The notes: generated by a model not told the origin, from the letters alone. A stretch of 64,000 nt of DNA from Caldilineaceae bacterium (GCA_022842065.1 JALHQH010000004.1:310001-374000), one strand, 5' to 3'; counted from the stretch's first letter, positions 32,381 through 41,385 are shown. Numbers and translations: made by a program.

Positions 32381-33223
32381 ATGACGATCGATAGTGAAAA
32401 GTATCAGGCAGAATTGGAACAACAACGCGTTGATCGCGCAACCGCCCTCCTTGGGGATCGTAGCTGGTTGACCCTAGCTGGCCTCTATTGGTTAGCACAG
32501 GGCAAAAATCACTTTGGTAAGGCGGCGGACAATGCGATCTGCTTACCGGGAGATACCCTGCCCGCGCAGGTAGGTGTATTGGATTTCGATGGGGAACAGG
32601 TAACGGTAACGGCAGCACCGGGGGTAACCCTGACAGTTAACGATGTCCCCATCACCCACCACCACCTGGCCGATGATTTAGCCCCTACCCCCGATTATCT
32701 CAGCGTTGGTGACCTGACGATGGTGATTCTGCGGCGCGGTACGCGCTTTGGCGTACGCCTTTGGGATCGCAGCAACCCAGCGCGCCAACACTTTCCCGGC
32801 TTGCGCTGGTACCCCATTGATCCGGCTTACCGGCTGGAAGCAGCCTTTATCCCCTATGATCCACCCAAGGCGTTACGCTATGCAAACATGATCGGCGATA
32901 CAGTGGAGAGCACAACCCCCGGTCGGGTGCGTTTTGTCTGGTACGGGGAAGAATATTTTCTGGATGCCGAAGGCCGCGGGGATGGGCTCTTCTTTAACTT
33001 CCGTGATACCACCAATGGCGCGGCCACCTATGGTAGTGGCCGCTTTCTCTATACCGCTGGGCCACAAGATGGGATTGTCATCCTTGATTTTAATCAGGCG
33101 ACGAATCCTTATTGCGCCTATACCGACTATGCAGTCTGTCCGCTGCCACCCCCGCAAAATCGCCTGCCCTTTGCGGTGGAAGCCGGCGAAATGCGTTTTC
33201 CGCGCGGGCAAGGAGGACATTAA
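32381..33223 (+). CDS. DUF1684 domain protein
   Basis: The protein has 280 residues from the ATG at 32381, with GAGG before it; upstream codons in the same frame have no ribosome site. The family signature is present: SWLTLAGLYWLAQGKNHFG at about 35-53, FGVRLWDRSNPARQHFPG, TPGRVRFVWYGEEYFLDA, and RFLYTAGPQDGIVILDFNQATNPYCAYTD. DUF1684 is a widespread domain of unknown biochemical role. Its stop overlaps the next start (TAATG), and a third gene overlaps that one, so all three form a tight operon with a methyltransferase and an HD hydrolase. Confidence 0.85.
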   Translation: MTIDSEKYQAELEQQRVDRATALLGDRSWLTLAGLYWLAQGKNHFGKAADNAICLPGDTLPAQVGVLDFDGEQVTVTAAPGVTLTVNDVPITHHHLADDLAPTPDYLSVGDLTMVILRRGTRFGVRLWDRSNPARQHFPGLRWYPIDPAYRLEAAFIPYDPPKALRYANMIGDTVESTTPGRVRFVWYGEEYFLDAEGRGDGLFFNFRDTTNGAATYGSGRFLYTAGPQDGIVILDFNQATNPYCAYTDYAVCPLPPPQNRLPFAVEAGEMRFPRGQGGH

Positions 33224-33918
33224 TGGCCGCCGATTTCCAGCGCGATCCCTGGGAACACCCCGCATGGTACGATCTGCATGACAACACTGACACCGCCGGC
33301 CCCGAACGGGAACCGGAGCACTACCGCGAGTTTGTGCTTACACTGCCACCGCTGGATCGTCGGGACCACCTACTCGATCTGGGCGCGGGGACGGGCAAGC
33401 TGTCCCATCTGATCGCCCAGGGCTATGAGCAGTTGGGCCAGGTAACGCTGATCGATCCCAATGCGCCCAAGCTGGAACGGGCCGCAGCGCGCCTGCGCAC
33501 AGTGCTACCCCACGCACAAATCACGACCGTTGCCTTGGGTCTGGGTGTCAACGCACTGTTGCCCACTATCGAAGCCAACCTCGGGATCATCGGCAGCGTG
33601 CTGATGCCCATCATGACCACGCGCGGCGGCAGCTTGACCGATGGCCTCGGCTGGCTACGACGCGCCTTGCAGGAAGCACAAGGCTTGTTGACAGCGGGCA
33701 GTTGGCTCTATGATCTGGAGACTGTGGCTGCGCCGTGGGATCTAGGTGGGCTAAGTGATCCGGTGCGCCGGCTCTATCTGTCGGAATTGATCGACGAATT
33801 CTGGCGCGCCGGCTTTGGCGAAGTTGAGTGTATGTATCGCTTCCGCGACCGCGTAGTTGTGCGCGGACGCAAAGCCCGTTCACCACTTGCGGAGTTTGCC
33901 CATGGGGCCGATCAGTAA
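33223..33918 (+). CDS. Class I SAM-dependent methyltransferase
   Basis: The protein has 231 residues. AGGAGG before TAATG fixes the start. The SAM-binding motif I LLDLGAGTGKLSHLI (about 48-62), a VTLIDPNAPKLERAAARL acidic loop (about 77-94), and the following strand IGSVLMPIM are typical of Rossmann methyltransferases. The C-terminal half ends with a beta hairpin (MYRFRDRVVVRGRK). The acceptor is unknown. It is translationally coupled to the DUF1684 gene before it and overlaps the HD gene after it. Confidence 0.85.
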   Translation: MAADFQRDPWEHPAWYDLHDNTDTAGPEREPEHYREFVLTLPPLDRRDHLLDLGAGTGKLSHLIAQGYEQLGQVTLIDPNAPKLERAAARLRTVLPHAQITTVALGLGVNALLPTIEANLGIIGSVLMPIMTTRGGSLTDGLGWLRRALQEAQGLLTAGSWLYDLETVAAPWDLGGLSDPVRRLYLSELIDEFWRAGFGEVECMYRFRDRVVVRGRKARSPLAEFAHGADQ

Positions 33919-34534
33919 AAGACGCTGGGATGGATTGTGGCCGCCGTTGGGGTGTAGGCCACCATCTGCCGAATATTATGTGGAACTGGTCGATTATTAT
34001 CGAGAACCTGGTCGCGCCTACCATAATCTGCTGCATCTCAGCGCCTGTCTGCGCCAATTGGACACAGTTGCCCATCAACTGCGCGCGCCAGCAGAGATCG
34101 AAGTGGCGCTCTGGTGTCACGATGTGATCTACGACCCGCGGCGTCAGGATAATGAAGCGGCCAGTGCAGCGTGGGCAAACGATCTGTTGATCACTGCCCA
34201 TGCCGCCCCAGCCCTGATCACGCGGATCAGCGAGTTGATCCTTTTGACCCGGCATAATCAGAGCCCACTTGATGGCGATGCGGCGCTGCTGCTCGATATC
34301 GATCTCGCCATTCTGGGGGCCCCACAACCGCGCTTTGACGAATACGAACGGCAGATCCGCCAGGAGTACCACTGGGTCTCCTGGCCAACCTACTGTACGC
34401 GACGCCGCGCCGTGCTCCAAACTTTTCTGGACCGGCCAACAATCTACCAGACCACGATTTTTCAAGAACAGTTCGAAAGCGCCGCCCGCGCAAATTTGGC
34501 GCGTTCGTTAGCACTGCTGGCACAATCCCTATAA
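33902..34534 (+). CDS. HD-superfamily metal-dependent phosphohydrolase
   Basis: The protein has 210 residues from MGPISKRRW at 33902; the GGAG seven bases before it and the overlap of 17 bp with the preceding gene decide the start. Metal-binding residues are in PGRAYHNLLHLSACL (about 34-48) and the HD pair in ALWCHDVIYD (about 68-77). A later ILLTRHN and DIDLAILG complete the predicted HD-like fold. This group hydrolyses phosphate esters or nucleotides, but no substrate is known. It is the last gene of the three-gene operon. Confidence 0.83.
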   Translation: MGPISKRRWDGLWPPLGCRPPSAEYYVELVDYYREPGRAYHNLLHLSACLRQLDTVAHQLRAPAEIEVALWCHDVIYDPRRQDNEAASAAWANDLLITAHAAPALITRISELILLTRHNQSPLDGDAALLLDIDLAILGAPQPRFDEYERQIRQEYHWVSWPTYCTRRRAVLQTFLDRPTIYQTTIFQEQFESAARANLARSLALLAQSL

Positions 34535-34594
34535 TTGCGCCAGCACACCCAATAACAATTAACCATTAATTGTTTTCCATTAATTATTAGTCTC

Positions 34595-35569
34595 TTACGC
34601 CGTCGGTGTGACCAAATCATAGACCCGGCGCAAACCGCCAAACGCGCCGGCATTCTCTTCCTTAACCGCTGTGTCAAACATCTCTGTGATCGTTTGATAA
34701 TCATTTTCGCTCAAGTTCACTTCAAAGGCGGCCAACGAAGCGTGCAGTTGACGCTCAGAGCTGACCCCCACAATCGGGGTGGTGACGGCTGGGGAATAGC
34801 GTTGCCAGGCCAGTGCCAACTGCGCCGGCTGTAGATTGTGGTCGGCGGCGAATTGGAGAAAACGGGTAATGCCCGTGCCATATTTGTCCAACCAGCGTCC
34901 CACCCGTTCATCGCGCGCGCCGCGCGAATCGTCCGGGATGCTTTCGCCCGGCTTGTACTTGCCGGCCAGGATCCCAAAGACGAGTGGACGATAAACGGTA
35001 ATCGCAATCTTTTCGGCCAGCGCTTGGGGCAGCACTTCCACCTCGACGCCGCGTTCAATTGGGTTGTAGGGAATCTGGTTGCAGACCAGCCAGGACCAGT
35101 TATTCTGGATCGCAATCGCGTTAAAATGGCCGAGCAGCCAGGCGGGAAAGTTACAACAGCCGACAAAGCGCGTTTTGCCCGCGTTAACCACATCGTTGAG
35201 CGCTTCCATCATTGCCAGTGGCTGCATCCCTGCTTTGGGCCAGTGCAGCAAGTAGAGATCCACATGATCGAGTTGCATGCGCTGCAAGCTCTCGTCAATA
35301 CTGCTGCGGATCGTCTGCGGATCGATGCTGTTGACCTTGGTGGCAACAAAGAGCCGCTCGCGCCGCCCCGGCAAGATCTGCCCCAGGATCGACTCAGTCT
35401 GGCCATTTGTATACATCGCGGCCGTGTCAATAAAGGTCACCCCGTGATCAATCGCCGTGCCCAAAATGCGATCCGCTTCCGCCTGATCACAGCGGTCACC
35501 AAACATCATCGTGCCCAAACACATCTCGGAAACCGTTACCCCGGTCGCGCCAAATGGGACATAATTCAT
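34595..35569 (-). CDS. Aldo/keto reductase
   Basis: The protein has 324 residues from MNYVPFGATGVTVSEMCLG at 35569; GGAG is eight bases upstream, whereas the ATG at 35575 is too close to it. The TIM-barrel aldo-keto reductase pattern is complete: LGTMMFGDRCDQAEADRIL, FIDTAAMYTNGQTE with catalytic Asp and Tyr, DHVDLYLLHWPKAG with His near 113, and ITVYRPLVFGILAGKY. It reduces carbonyl groups with NADPH. No partner gene is obvious. Confidence 0.88.
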   Translation of the reverse strand: MNYVPFGATGVTVSEMCLGTMMFGDRCDQAEADRILGTAIDHGVTFIDTAAMYTNGQTESILGQILPGRRERLFVATKVNSIDPQTIRSSIDESLQRMQLDHVDLYLLHWPKAGMQPLAMMEALNDVVNAGKTRFVGCCNFPAWLLGHFNAIAIQNNWSWLVCNQIPYNPIERGVEVEVLPQALAEKIAITVYRPLVFGILAGKYKPGESIPDDSRGARDERVGRWLDKYGTGITRFLQFAADHNLQPAQLALAWQRYSPAVTTPIVGVSSERQLHASLAAFEVNLSENDYQTITEMFDTAVKEENAGAFGGLRRVYDLVTPTA

Positions 35570-35575
35570 GGTCAT

Positions 35576-36076
35576 TGCTCCTTTGTTAGTGGTCGTTTAG
35601 TCGCGTAGTCGCCTGGTCGTCAGTCGTCTATATTCTTCCACAAGGGAGCTTACCGGAAAAGGAGATATCCGCCAAATCAGTCAACGGCGTAAGTCTCAGC
35701 ACCGGCGAGGTGACAAGTTGGACCTTTGTTCGGCTTCGCGCTATGATAGCAGGATGCAATGGTGCAGGATAAACTAGTACATTGTCAGCGAAATTTTGCT
35801 AGTTTAACAAGTTGGCCCGCCGCACGGATCGAGTCACGGAGTGACGGCAGAAGGTAGTCACGGAGTGACGGCAGAAGGTAGTCACGGAGTGACGGCAGAA
35901 GGTAGCCCAGCCTTTTAAGGCTGGGGTCCAGATCCGCAGGTTGAAACCTGCGGCTACCATCAGTCGCCACGCCGTGGCTAAACTAGCAGGACTTACCTGA
36001 CACTGTAAGTATAAGGTTGGGCAGAGATAGCAACCGGCGACTAATTATTGAGAGGCACGTTGATCTACCAGCGGTT
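35576..36076. other. Intergenic repeat-rich region
   Basis: No gene is seen. The region contains the gtcgtttagtcgcgtagtcg run (about 35590-35625), a ggcgtaagtc motif near 35684, a triple 24-bp tandem repeat, two palindromes (35907-35926 and 35934-35953) and a final aggacttac near 35990. Confidence 0.5.
35833..35953. repeat. Three tandem 24-bp repeats plus two palindromes
   Basis: The unit gtcacggagtgacggcagaa plus ggta occurs three times exactly (35833-35856, 35857-35880, 35881-35904), each with the inner inverted pair gtcac/gtgac. The palindromes cccagccttttaaggctggg and ccgcaggttgaaacctgcgg follow. No CRISPR spacers are present. Confidence 0.8.
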
Positions 36077-36123
36077 GTCATCATTTAGCATTTTTACTCG
36101 TGTAGAAAATGCTAAATGATGAC
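36077..36123. repeat. 18-bp stem hairpin upstream of the glycosyltransferase
   Basis: gtcatcatttagcatttt and its complement enclose an 11-base loop, ending 47 bases before the ATG. No T-run follows; it may affect translation or transcription of the next gene. Confidence 0.6.
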
Positions 36124-36170
36124 ATAGCCAAGTATCGATTAACGGGCTACGCAGAAAGATCAAAGCGCAG

Positions 36171-37199
36171 ATGAATGAACGAACACCCTACCTTCCCCTT
36201 GATGATGCGAGTGAGCAGGCGGCGCGTGAACAGGCGAGCCGTCACCCACGCTTGTCGGTCGTCATTCCGCTCTATAATGAGGAAGAGAGTATTCCCGCGC
36301 TGCGGACGGCGTTGACCGCAGCATTGGACCGCCAAGGGGAAGCCTACGAAATTATTGTGGTCGATGATGGCTCGCGCGACGGCAGTTACGAACTGTTGCG
36401 CCAGTGGGCCGCGGTCGCGGATCATGTGACGGTGATCCGGCTGCGGCGCAACTTTGGGCAGACCGCGGCCTTTTCCGCCGGCTTTGACCACGCCCGCGGC
36501 GATGTGGTGGTGACGATGGATGCCGACCTGCAAAATGACCCGGACGACATCCCCAAACTCATGGCCAAGATCGACGAAGGCTTTGACATTGTCAGCGGCT
36601 GGCGTATCAACCGCCAGGATCGGTATCTCGATCGCAAGCTGCCGTCGCTGATTGCTAACCGGCTGATCTCGAATGTCACCGATGTGCAACTCCATGATTA
36701 CGGCTGTTCGCTCAAAGCCTATCGCCGTGATGTGTTGCAACATGTCAAGCTCTATGGCGAGTTGCATCGCTTTATCCCCGCGTTGGCCAGCCAGGTCGGT
36801 GGCACTGTCTCTGAAGTTGCGGTCAACCATCGGGCGCGCCAATTTGGCCGCTCTAAATATGGGATCAGCCGCACTGTGCGCGTCATGCTTGATCTGATTT
36901 TGGTCTGGTTTCTGGGGGCCTACTCGACCCGGCCGATCCATGTCTTTGGCTCGATGGGCCTATTGTCGGCCAGTGGTGGTATATTGATTGGCCTCTACCT
37001 CACCTTTGTTAAACTCTTCTTTGGGCAGGATATTGGCGGGCGCCCCATGTTATTGTTGGCCGTCCTGCTGGTAGTGATCGGCGTGCAGTTGATCACCATG
37101 GGGCTGCTGGGCGAAATGACGATCCGCACCTACCACGAAAGCCAAAATAAGCCGATCTACATTGTGCGCGAAATCGCTGGCCGTCACCACGAAGGATGA
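36171..37199 (+). CDS. GT2 glycosyltransferase, GtrB/DPM1-like
   Basis: The protein has 342 residues. The GT-A core has SVVIPLYNEEESIP (about 28-41), IIVVDDGSRDGSYELL, MDADLQNDPDDIP with the metal-binding DAD-type motif, and a QFGRSKYG segment. Two C-terminal membrane helices (about 255-275 and 290-315) anchor it. This layout is that of undecaprenyl-phosphate sugar transferases (GtrB, ArnC, DPM1). It probably loads a sugar onto a polyprenyl phosphate at the inner membrane. The sugar is unknown. It is followed by a hairpin and terminator. Confidence 0.87.
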   Translation: MNERTPYLPLDDASEQAAREQASRHPRLSVVIPLYNEEESIPALRTALTAALDRQGEAYEIIVVDDGSRDGSYELLRQWAAVADHVTVIRLRRNFGQTAAFSAGFDHARGDVVVTMDADLQNDPDDIPKLMAKIDEGFDIVSGWRINRQDRYLDRKLPSLIANRLISNVTDVQLHDYGCSLKAYRRDVLQHVKLYGELHRFIPALASQVGGTVSEVAVNHRARQFGRSKYGISRTVRVMLDLILVWFLGAYSTRPIHVFGSMGLLSASGGILIGLYLTFVKLFFGQDIGGRPMLLLAVLLVVIGVQLITMGLLGEMTIRTYHESQNKPIYIVREIAGRHHEG

Positions 37200-37250
37200 G
37201 TTGATCGGGCTGCAATAGATTAGACCTTTGCCACAGAGAACGTAGGTAAG

Positions 37251-37305
37251 CCAAATAAAGTTGTGGAATTGTAGGGCCGCCCTACAATTCCACAACTTTA
37301 TTTGG
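37251..37305. repeat. 26-bp perfect-stem hairpin
   Basis: ccaaataaagttgtggaatt plus gtaggg and its exact complement enclose a loop of three bases (37277-37279). No T-run is adjacent. It is a strong repeat-like hairpin in the gap after the glycosyltransferase. Confidence 0.8.
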
Positions 37306-37320
37306 TTTGTTCTATAAGAT

Positions 37321-37361
37321 AACGCGGCATGGCACGTGGACGCCATGCCGCGTTTCTATTT
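37321..37361 (+). terminator. Intrinsic terminator after the glycosyltransferase
   Basis: A 13-bp stem (aacgcggcatggc and complement) with an 8-base loop is followed by tttctattt. It ends the glycosyltransferase transcript. Confidence 0.7.
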
Positions 37362-37517
37362 GTCGTGCAGCGTAGGTAGATCGGAGGGAATCGTTAACAA
37401 TTTATTAAATCTTCGTTAACACTTGTCATTTATCATTGATTTATGACAATAATATTTGGTTATACTTTAATCAATTCCTTAATTAATGCTTAAACCTATA
37501 AAGATGTTTTTGATATT

Positions 37518-39377
37518 ATGACGACTGCCACTCCGATCCAAGCGCAACGGCTGATTGGCCCGCTACGTGAATTGTATGATCAGGCGTGCGCGTTGGAAAA
37601 TGAACAAGCCACCCAACTCGCTGCCGTCGACGCCGCTTTTCAGCATAGTGCCCGTAACCTCTTACATTACCTAGCCGTTCGTCAACATGATATTCGGCTC
37701 CTACAAAATGAATTAGCTGCGCTGGGCCTTAGTTCACTTGGTCGCCTGGAAGCACACACCTTGGCGACCCTACAATCGGTGCTGGTTGCGTTGCATCGCC
37801 TGGCCGAAGTGCCACCGCCCGACCTGCACACAGCACCACCGGTCACCTTCTACACCGGGCCGATGTTGCTCAATCAACACAGTCTGCATCTCTTAGGCGA
37901 GCCGGCCGGCAAACGTACCGTGCGCATCATGGTCACCATGCCGAGTGAAGCAGCGACCGATCTCGCACTCCTCCGCTCCCTGCTGGCCTCCGGCATGGAT
38001 GTGATGCGCATCAATTGCGCCCATGATGATGCCGACGCTTGGTTGGCGATGATCCGTAATCTGCGCGAGGCAGAGCGTGCGTTGGGACGGCCCTGTAAGA
38101 TCTATGCGGATCTGGCGGGGCCGAAGTTGCGCACCGGTGCCATCGAGCCCTTTAGCCATCTTGTCAAATTTCGCCCGCAACGTGACGCACTTGGCCGCGT
38201 CGTCCGGTCTGCATACCTCTGGTTGACGCCCGCGATTGCCACCCCATGCCCCCCTACATTTGATCTGGCTGATGCCATCAATCTGCCTATTGATGCACCA
38301 CTCTTTGCCGAGATCGAAGAAGCAGACGAATTACACTTTGTCGATGCCCGCGGTCGCCGACGCCGGCTGACCGTGATTACCAAGACGCCAACGGGCTGTG
38401 TTGCCACCTGTAGACGCACTGGTTACATTGAACAAGGCACCGTGCTCCAACTCGTCCGTGGCAAGCAGACCGTGGCGAACGGGACCTGTGGTGCGCTGCC
38501 GCCGTTAATTTTACCGTTGGAATTAGCGATTGGTGATCAGTTGCTGCTCACCAATGAGGCGCAACTAGGCCGTGCCGCCCAGCGCAACGAAGCTGGGGAA
38601 GTAGTCACCCCAGCCCAGATCCCGATTACACTGGAAGCAGTCTTTGCAGCCGCACAACCTGATGATCCCATCTGGTTTGACGACGGCAAGATCGGTGGTC
38701 AGATTGTCGCAAATGACGGCAAGACGATGATGGTCTTAATCACGCAGGCACCCCCTGGCGGCGGTAAATTGAGCGCTGAAAAGGGCGTTAACCTGCCGGC
38801 CACGCGGCTGCCGGTCCAAGCACTCACCGCAAAAGATATAGAAGATTTAGCTTTTCTGGTCAAACACGTTGATATGATCGGCTTGTCATTTGTGCGTGAG
38901 CCGGCTGATATTGAACAACTGCAGGCCAAACTGGATGAGTTGGGCAATCGTGAGGTGGGGATTGTTTTGAAGATCGAAAATGAACAAGCCTTTACCAACT
39001 TGCCCCGTTTGTTGCTGACCAGCCTGCGCAACCCACCAGTCGGCGTCATGGTGGCCCGTGGTGATCTCGCCGTTGAAGTTGGTTTTGAACGGCTGGCCGA
39101 AGTGCAAGAGGAGATCCTCTGGCTCTGTGAAGCCGCCCATGTGCCGGTAATCTGGGCAACCCAGGTGTTGGAAAGTATGGCCAAAAGTGGTCAGCCTTCG
39201 CGCGCTGAAGTTTCGGACGCTGTGATGAGTGGGCGGGCCGAATGTGTGATGTTAAATAAAGGTGCTTACATCGTGCCGGCGGTGCGCCTGCTGAATGGCG
39301 TACTGGAGCGGATGAATGCCCACCAAACCAAGAAACGGTCGATGCTGCGCAAGCTCGCTGTTTCCCAAGTCCATTAA
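37518..39377 (+). CDS. Pyruvate-kinase-like protein with N-terminal extension, lacking the C-terminal domain
   Basis: The protein has 619 residues. Residues 1-125 form a helical extension absent from normal pyruvate kinases. The barrel then begins with RIMVTMPSEAATD (136-148) and MRINCAHDD (163-171). A long B-like insertion follows (about 210-430) ending in KGVNLPATRLPV. Catalytic residues KIENEQ (485-490, Lys485 and Glu487), ARGD (513-516) and ATQVLESM (547-554) are kept. The protein stops after the barrel, without the allosteric C-terminal domain. It may make ATP and pyruvate from PEP, or use a different phosphoryl donor. It sits 106 bp before a CHAD-domain gene, and a terminator-like hairpin lies between. 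Confidence 0.8.
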   Translation: MTTATPIQAQRLIGPLRELYDQACALENEQATQLAAVDAAFQHSARNLLHYLAVRQHDIRLLQNELAALGLSSLGRLEAHTLATLQSVLVALHRLAEVPPPDLHTAPPVTFYTGPMLLNQHSLHLLGEPAGKRTVRIMVTMPSEAATDLALLRSLLASGMDVMRINCAHDDADAWLAMIRNLREAERALGRPCKIYADLAGPKLRTGAIEPFSHLVKFRPQRDALGRVVRSAYLWLTPAIATPCPPTFDLADAINLPIDAPLFAEIEEADELHFVDARGRRRRLTVITKTPTGCVATCRRTGYIEQGTVLQLVRGKQTVANGTCGALPPLILPLELAIGDQLLLTNEAQLGRAAQRNEAGEVVTPAQIPITLEAVFAAAQPDDPIWFDDGKIGGQIVANDGKTMMVLITQAPPGGGKLSAEKGVNLPATRLPVQALTAKDIEDLAFLVKHVDMIGLSFVREPADIEQLQAKLDELGNREVGIVLKIENEQAFTNLPRLLLTSLRNPPVGVMVARGDLAVEVGFERLAEVQEEILWLCEAAHVPVIWATQVLESMAKSGQPSRAEVSDAVMSGRAECVMLNKGAYIVPAVRLLNGVLERMNAHQTKKRSMLRKLAVSQVH

Positions 39378-39395
39378 GCTACCGTCCTGGAAGAG

Positions 39396-39452
39396 AAGCG
39401 TATGCAGGTGGCAAGCCACTGGCCTAGCTTGCCACCTGCATACGCTTTCTTA
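39396..39452 (+). terminator. Terminator-like hairpin between the PK-like and CHAD genes
   Basis: A 21-bp perfect stem (aagcgtatgcaggtggcaag plus c) with a 10-base loop is followed by tttcttat. It may partly terminate before the CHAD gene. Confidence 0.65.
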
Positions 39453-39483
39453 TCTACCCAATTTCAAGAGAAAAGTGAGCAAT

Positions 39484-41148
39484 ATGACCTCATCCACTGC
39501 TGAACAAACCGCTCTACGTTTTGTTGTGCCTGATTTAGCTACCTTCCAAGCCTTATTGGCGCTGCGGCCCACTGCCGACAGCCCAGGGCCTGAGCAACTG
39601 GTGGAGCTTTATCCAGATACACCTGATCTCCATCTATTGCGCCACGGCTATACCCTTTGTATACAACCACATGCCGAGGAGTTGCAGTTGACCTTGTGCA
39701 ATCAAGTTGGGCGCTTGCCCGACCAACGCGCAACCGCAGCACAAGCAGTCGATGATGAAGAATGCACAGACCGCGCAGGGGTCGTCGCCAAGTTGAAACA
39801 TGCGCTCAATCCGCAACGCTGGCCTACCCACTTTGCGGCCCTCCGTGATATACTGCCGCACCAGACCAGAGTAGCACCCCAGGTGCTGCTCCAACGGACC
39901 CGTTACCAGTGGCAAGTCGCGCCGTCAGCCGCGGTTACCCCCGTAGTAGATGCCCCCGTAATGGAGACCCAGGTATCGGCCTCAATTGCTGCCATTATAC
40001 TTGATGCCGTCGCCGTTTACCAGGGGACAGACGAGCAGCACCTGCACTTTGATGAGGCCGCCCCACCTGTCGCCCACCTTTATGAAGTGACGATCTTCCC
40101 TGTAGAAAATGAAGTGGCGCAAGCGCAAGCGGCGTTGGCAAGTGTCAAACCATTTGCGGAACTCGCCCCAATGGCACAGCCCACCCTGGCCCGTGCCCTC
40201 GCCGCACTCAGCCTCCATCCACCATGTGATGTGGCTGATATTGCGGGTGTTCAACCGACGATGGCGGTGGCTGAAGCTTGTCGCCTCTTACTTCACAGCC
40301 AGTTGGTAGAGATGATCCAGAACGAAGCGGGGGTGCGCTTCAGCACTGAGATTGAGTATGTCCATGCCATGCGCGTTGCCATTCGCCGTGCCCGCGCGGC
40401 CTTCAAACTCTACAGCCACTTTTTTCATGCGAAAGCCACGCGGCGCTTTCGCAAACAACTGCGCGAAACGGCCCACTACTTGGGTAATGTCCGCGATCTG
40501 GATGTCGCGCTGGACAACGCGCAGCAAAAGAAACCAAAACAACGGCGCGCCAAAAAGGCGCAGAAGAGTCTGGTCGCCGATTGGCAAACGCAGCGCACCG
40601 AGGCTCATCAACAGTTGTTGCAATGGCTGGACAGCGCCAAATATCGCAAGTTTATTGCTGAATTTTATCACTTCTGCAGAACGCCCGGCGTTGGTGCCAA
40701 AGTTTTCACATTCACGCCCGGCACGACGCCGGTGCCGGGGCAGGTACGCCATGTGGTCCCCAGCCTGCTCATGAAACGGTTCGAGCAGGTGCGCACCTAT
40801 GAAGCGCTCTTTGCCGAAGATGGCACGGTTGATTATGCCACGATCCATGCCCTGCGCATTGATTGCAAATATTTACGCTACAGTTTGGAATTTGTCCGCC
40901 ATCTGCTAGGGGCAGAGGTCGAAACGTTGATCGAGCGCTTAAAGACCGTGCAGGATCTGTTGGGGGATCTCAACGATGCCGTTGTGGCAAGCGAGATGGC
41001 CGAGGAAGCAGACGAAAGTGCCGCCGATTACCTGGCACAGCAGCAGGCCGTCGTAGACGAGCTAAGTCGCGCCGTGCCGGCGGCATTGGTGCGCTTTGTT
41101 GACGCCGAAAGCCGGCAGCGCTTTGGCGCAGCGCTGGCGAATTTATAG
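39484..41148 (+). CDS. CHAD-domain protein with CYTH-like N-terminus
   Basis: The protein has 554 residues from MTSSTAEQ at 39484. Residues 1-260 resemble a divergent CYTH fold (TDLHLLRHGYTLCIQ-like strands, LYEVTIFPVENE), as in triphosphate-tunnel enzymes. The C-terminal CHAD domain (about 265-545) has EYVHAMRVAIRRARAAFKLY, RKQLRETAHYLGNVRDLDVAL and IHALRIDCKYLRYSLEFV, with the conserved His/Arg/Lys surfaces that bind polyphosphate. Fusion of CYTH and CHAD is a known architecture. The charged KKPKQRRAKKAQK loop may add phosphate binding. Its pairing with the pyruvate-kinase-like gene suggests a link between polyphosphate and PEP. Confidence 0.8.
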   Translation: MTSSTAEQTALRFVVPDLATFQALLALRPTADSPGPEQLVELYPDTPDLHLLRHGYTLCIQPHAEELQLTLCNQVGRLPDQRATAAQAVDDEECTDRAGVVAKLKHALNPQRWPTHFAALRDILPHQTRVAPQVLLQRTRYQWQVAPSAAVTPVVDAPVMETQVSASIAAIILDAVAVYQGTDEQHLHFDEAAPPVAHLYEVTIFPVENEVAQAQAALASVKPFAELAPMAQPTLARALAALSLHPPCDVADIAGVQPTMAVAEACRLLLHSQLVEMIQNEAGVRFSTEIEYVHAMRVAIRRARAAFKLYSHFFHAKATRRFRKQLRETAHYLGNVRDLDVALDNAQQKKPKQRRAKKAQKSLVADWQTQRTEAHQQLLQWLDSAKYRKFIAEFYHFCRTPGVGAKVFTFTPGTTPVPGQVRHVVPSLLMKRFEQVRTYEALFAEDGTVDYATIHALRIDCKYLRYSLEFVRHLLGAEVETLIERLKTVQDLLGDLNDAVVASEMAEEADESAADYLAQQQAVVDELSRAVPAALVRFVDAESRQRFGAALANL

Positions 41149-41184
41149 CAGCAAGGCAGGCAAGCATTGCTGGAAATTAATAAT

Positions 41185-41341
41185 TTATTTCGGTATGGAA
41201 TGTCCGCCCGGCGCTGAAGCGCCGAGCTACTGAACAACGCCCGCTGAAGCGGGCTTTATTGGCGGCACTAGCCCGCTTCAGCGGGCGTTGTTCGTAGCCA
41301 GGTGGCTTTAGCCCCTGGCGCTCTTGGTCTACCGAAATAAT
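41185..41341. repeat. Nested inverted-repeat element
   Basis: The outer pair ttatttcggta / taccgaaataa encloses an inner 24-bp perfect pair (41232-41255 and 41270-41293, cccgctgaagcgggc type) and smaller gcgctgaagcgc and ggtggctttagcccctgg motifs. It looks like a small mobile or REP-type element. Confidence 0.7.
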
Positions 41342-41385
41342 TGTTTAACGCCCATCAATGCAGGTGAATTCATTCACCTGCGCAC

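Noticed and set aside
35833..35904. Possible CRISPR array
   Set aside because: Three directly adjoining copies have no unique spacers and no cas genes lie nearby. They are simple tandem repeats.
36147..36941. Long minus-strand frame antisense to the glycosyltransferase
   Set aside because: It is the shadow of a gene with intact GT2 motifs; the translated antisense protein has no domain pattern.
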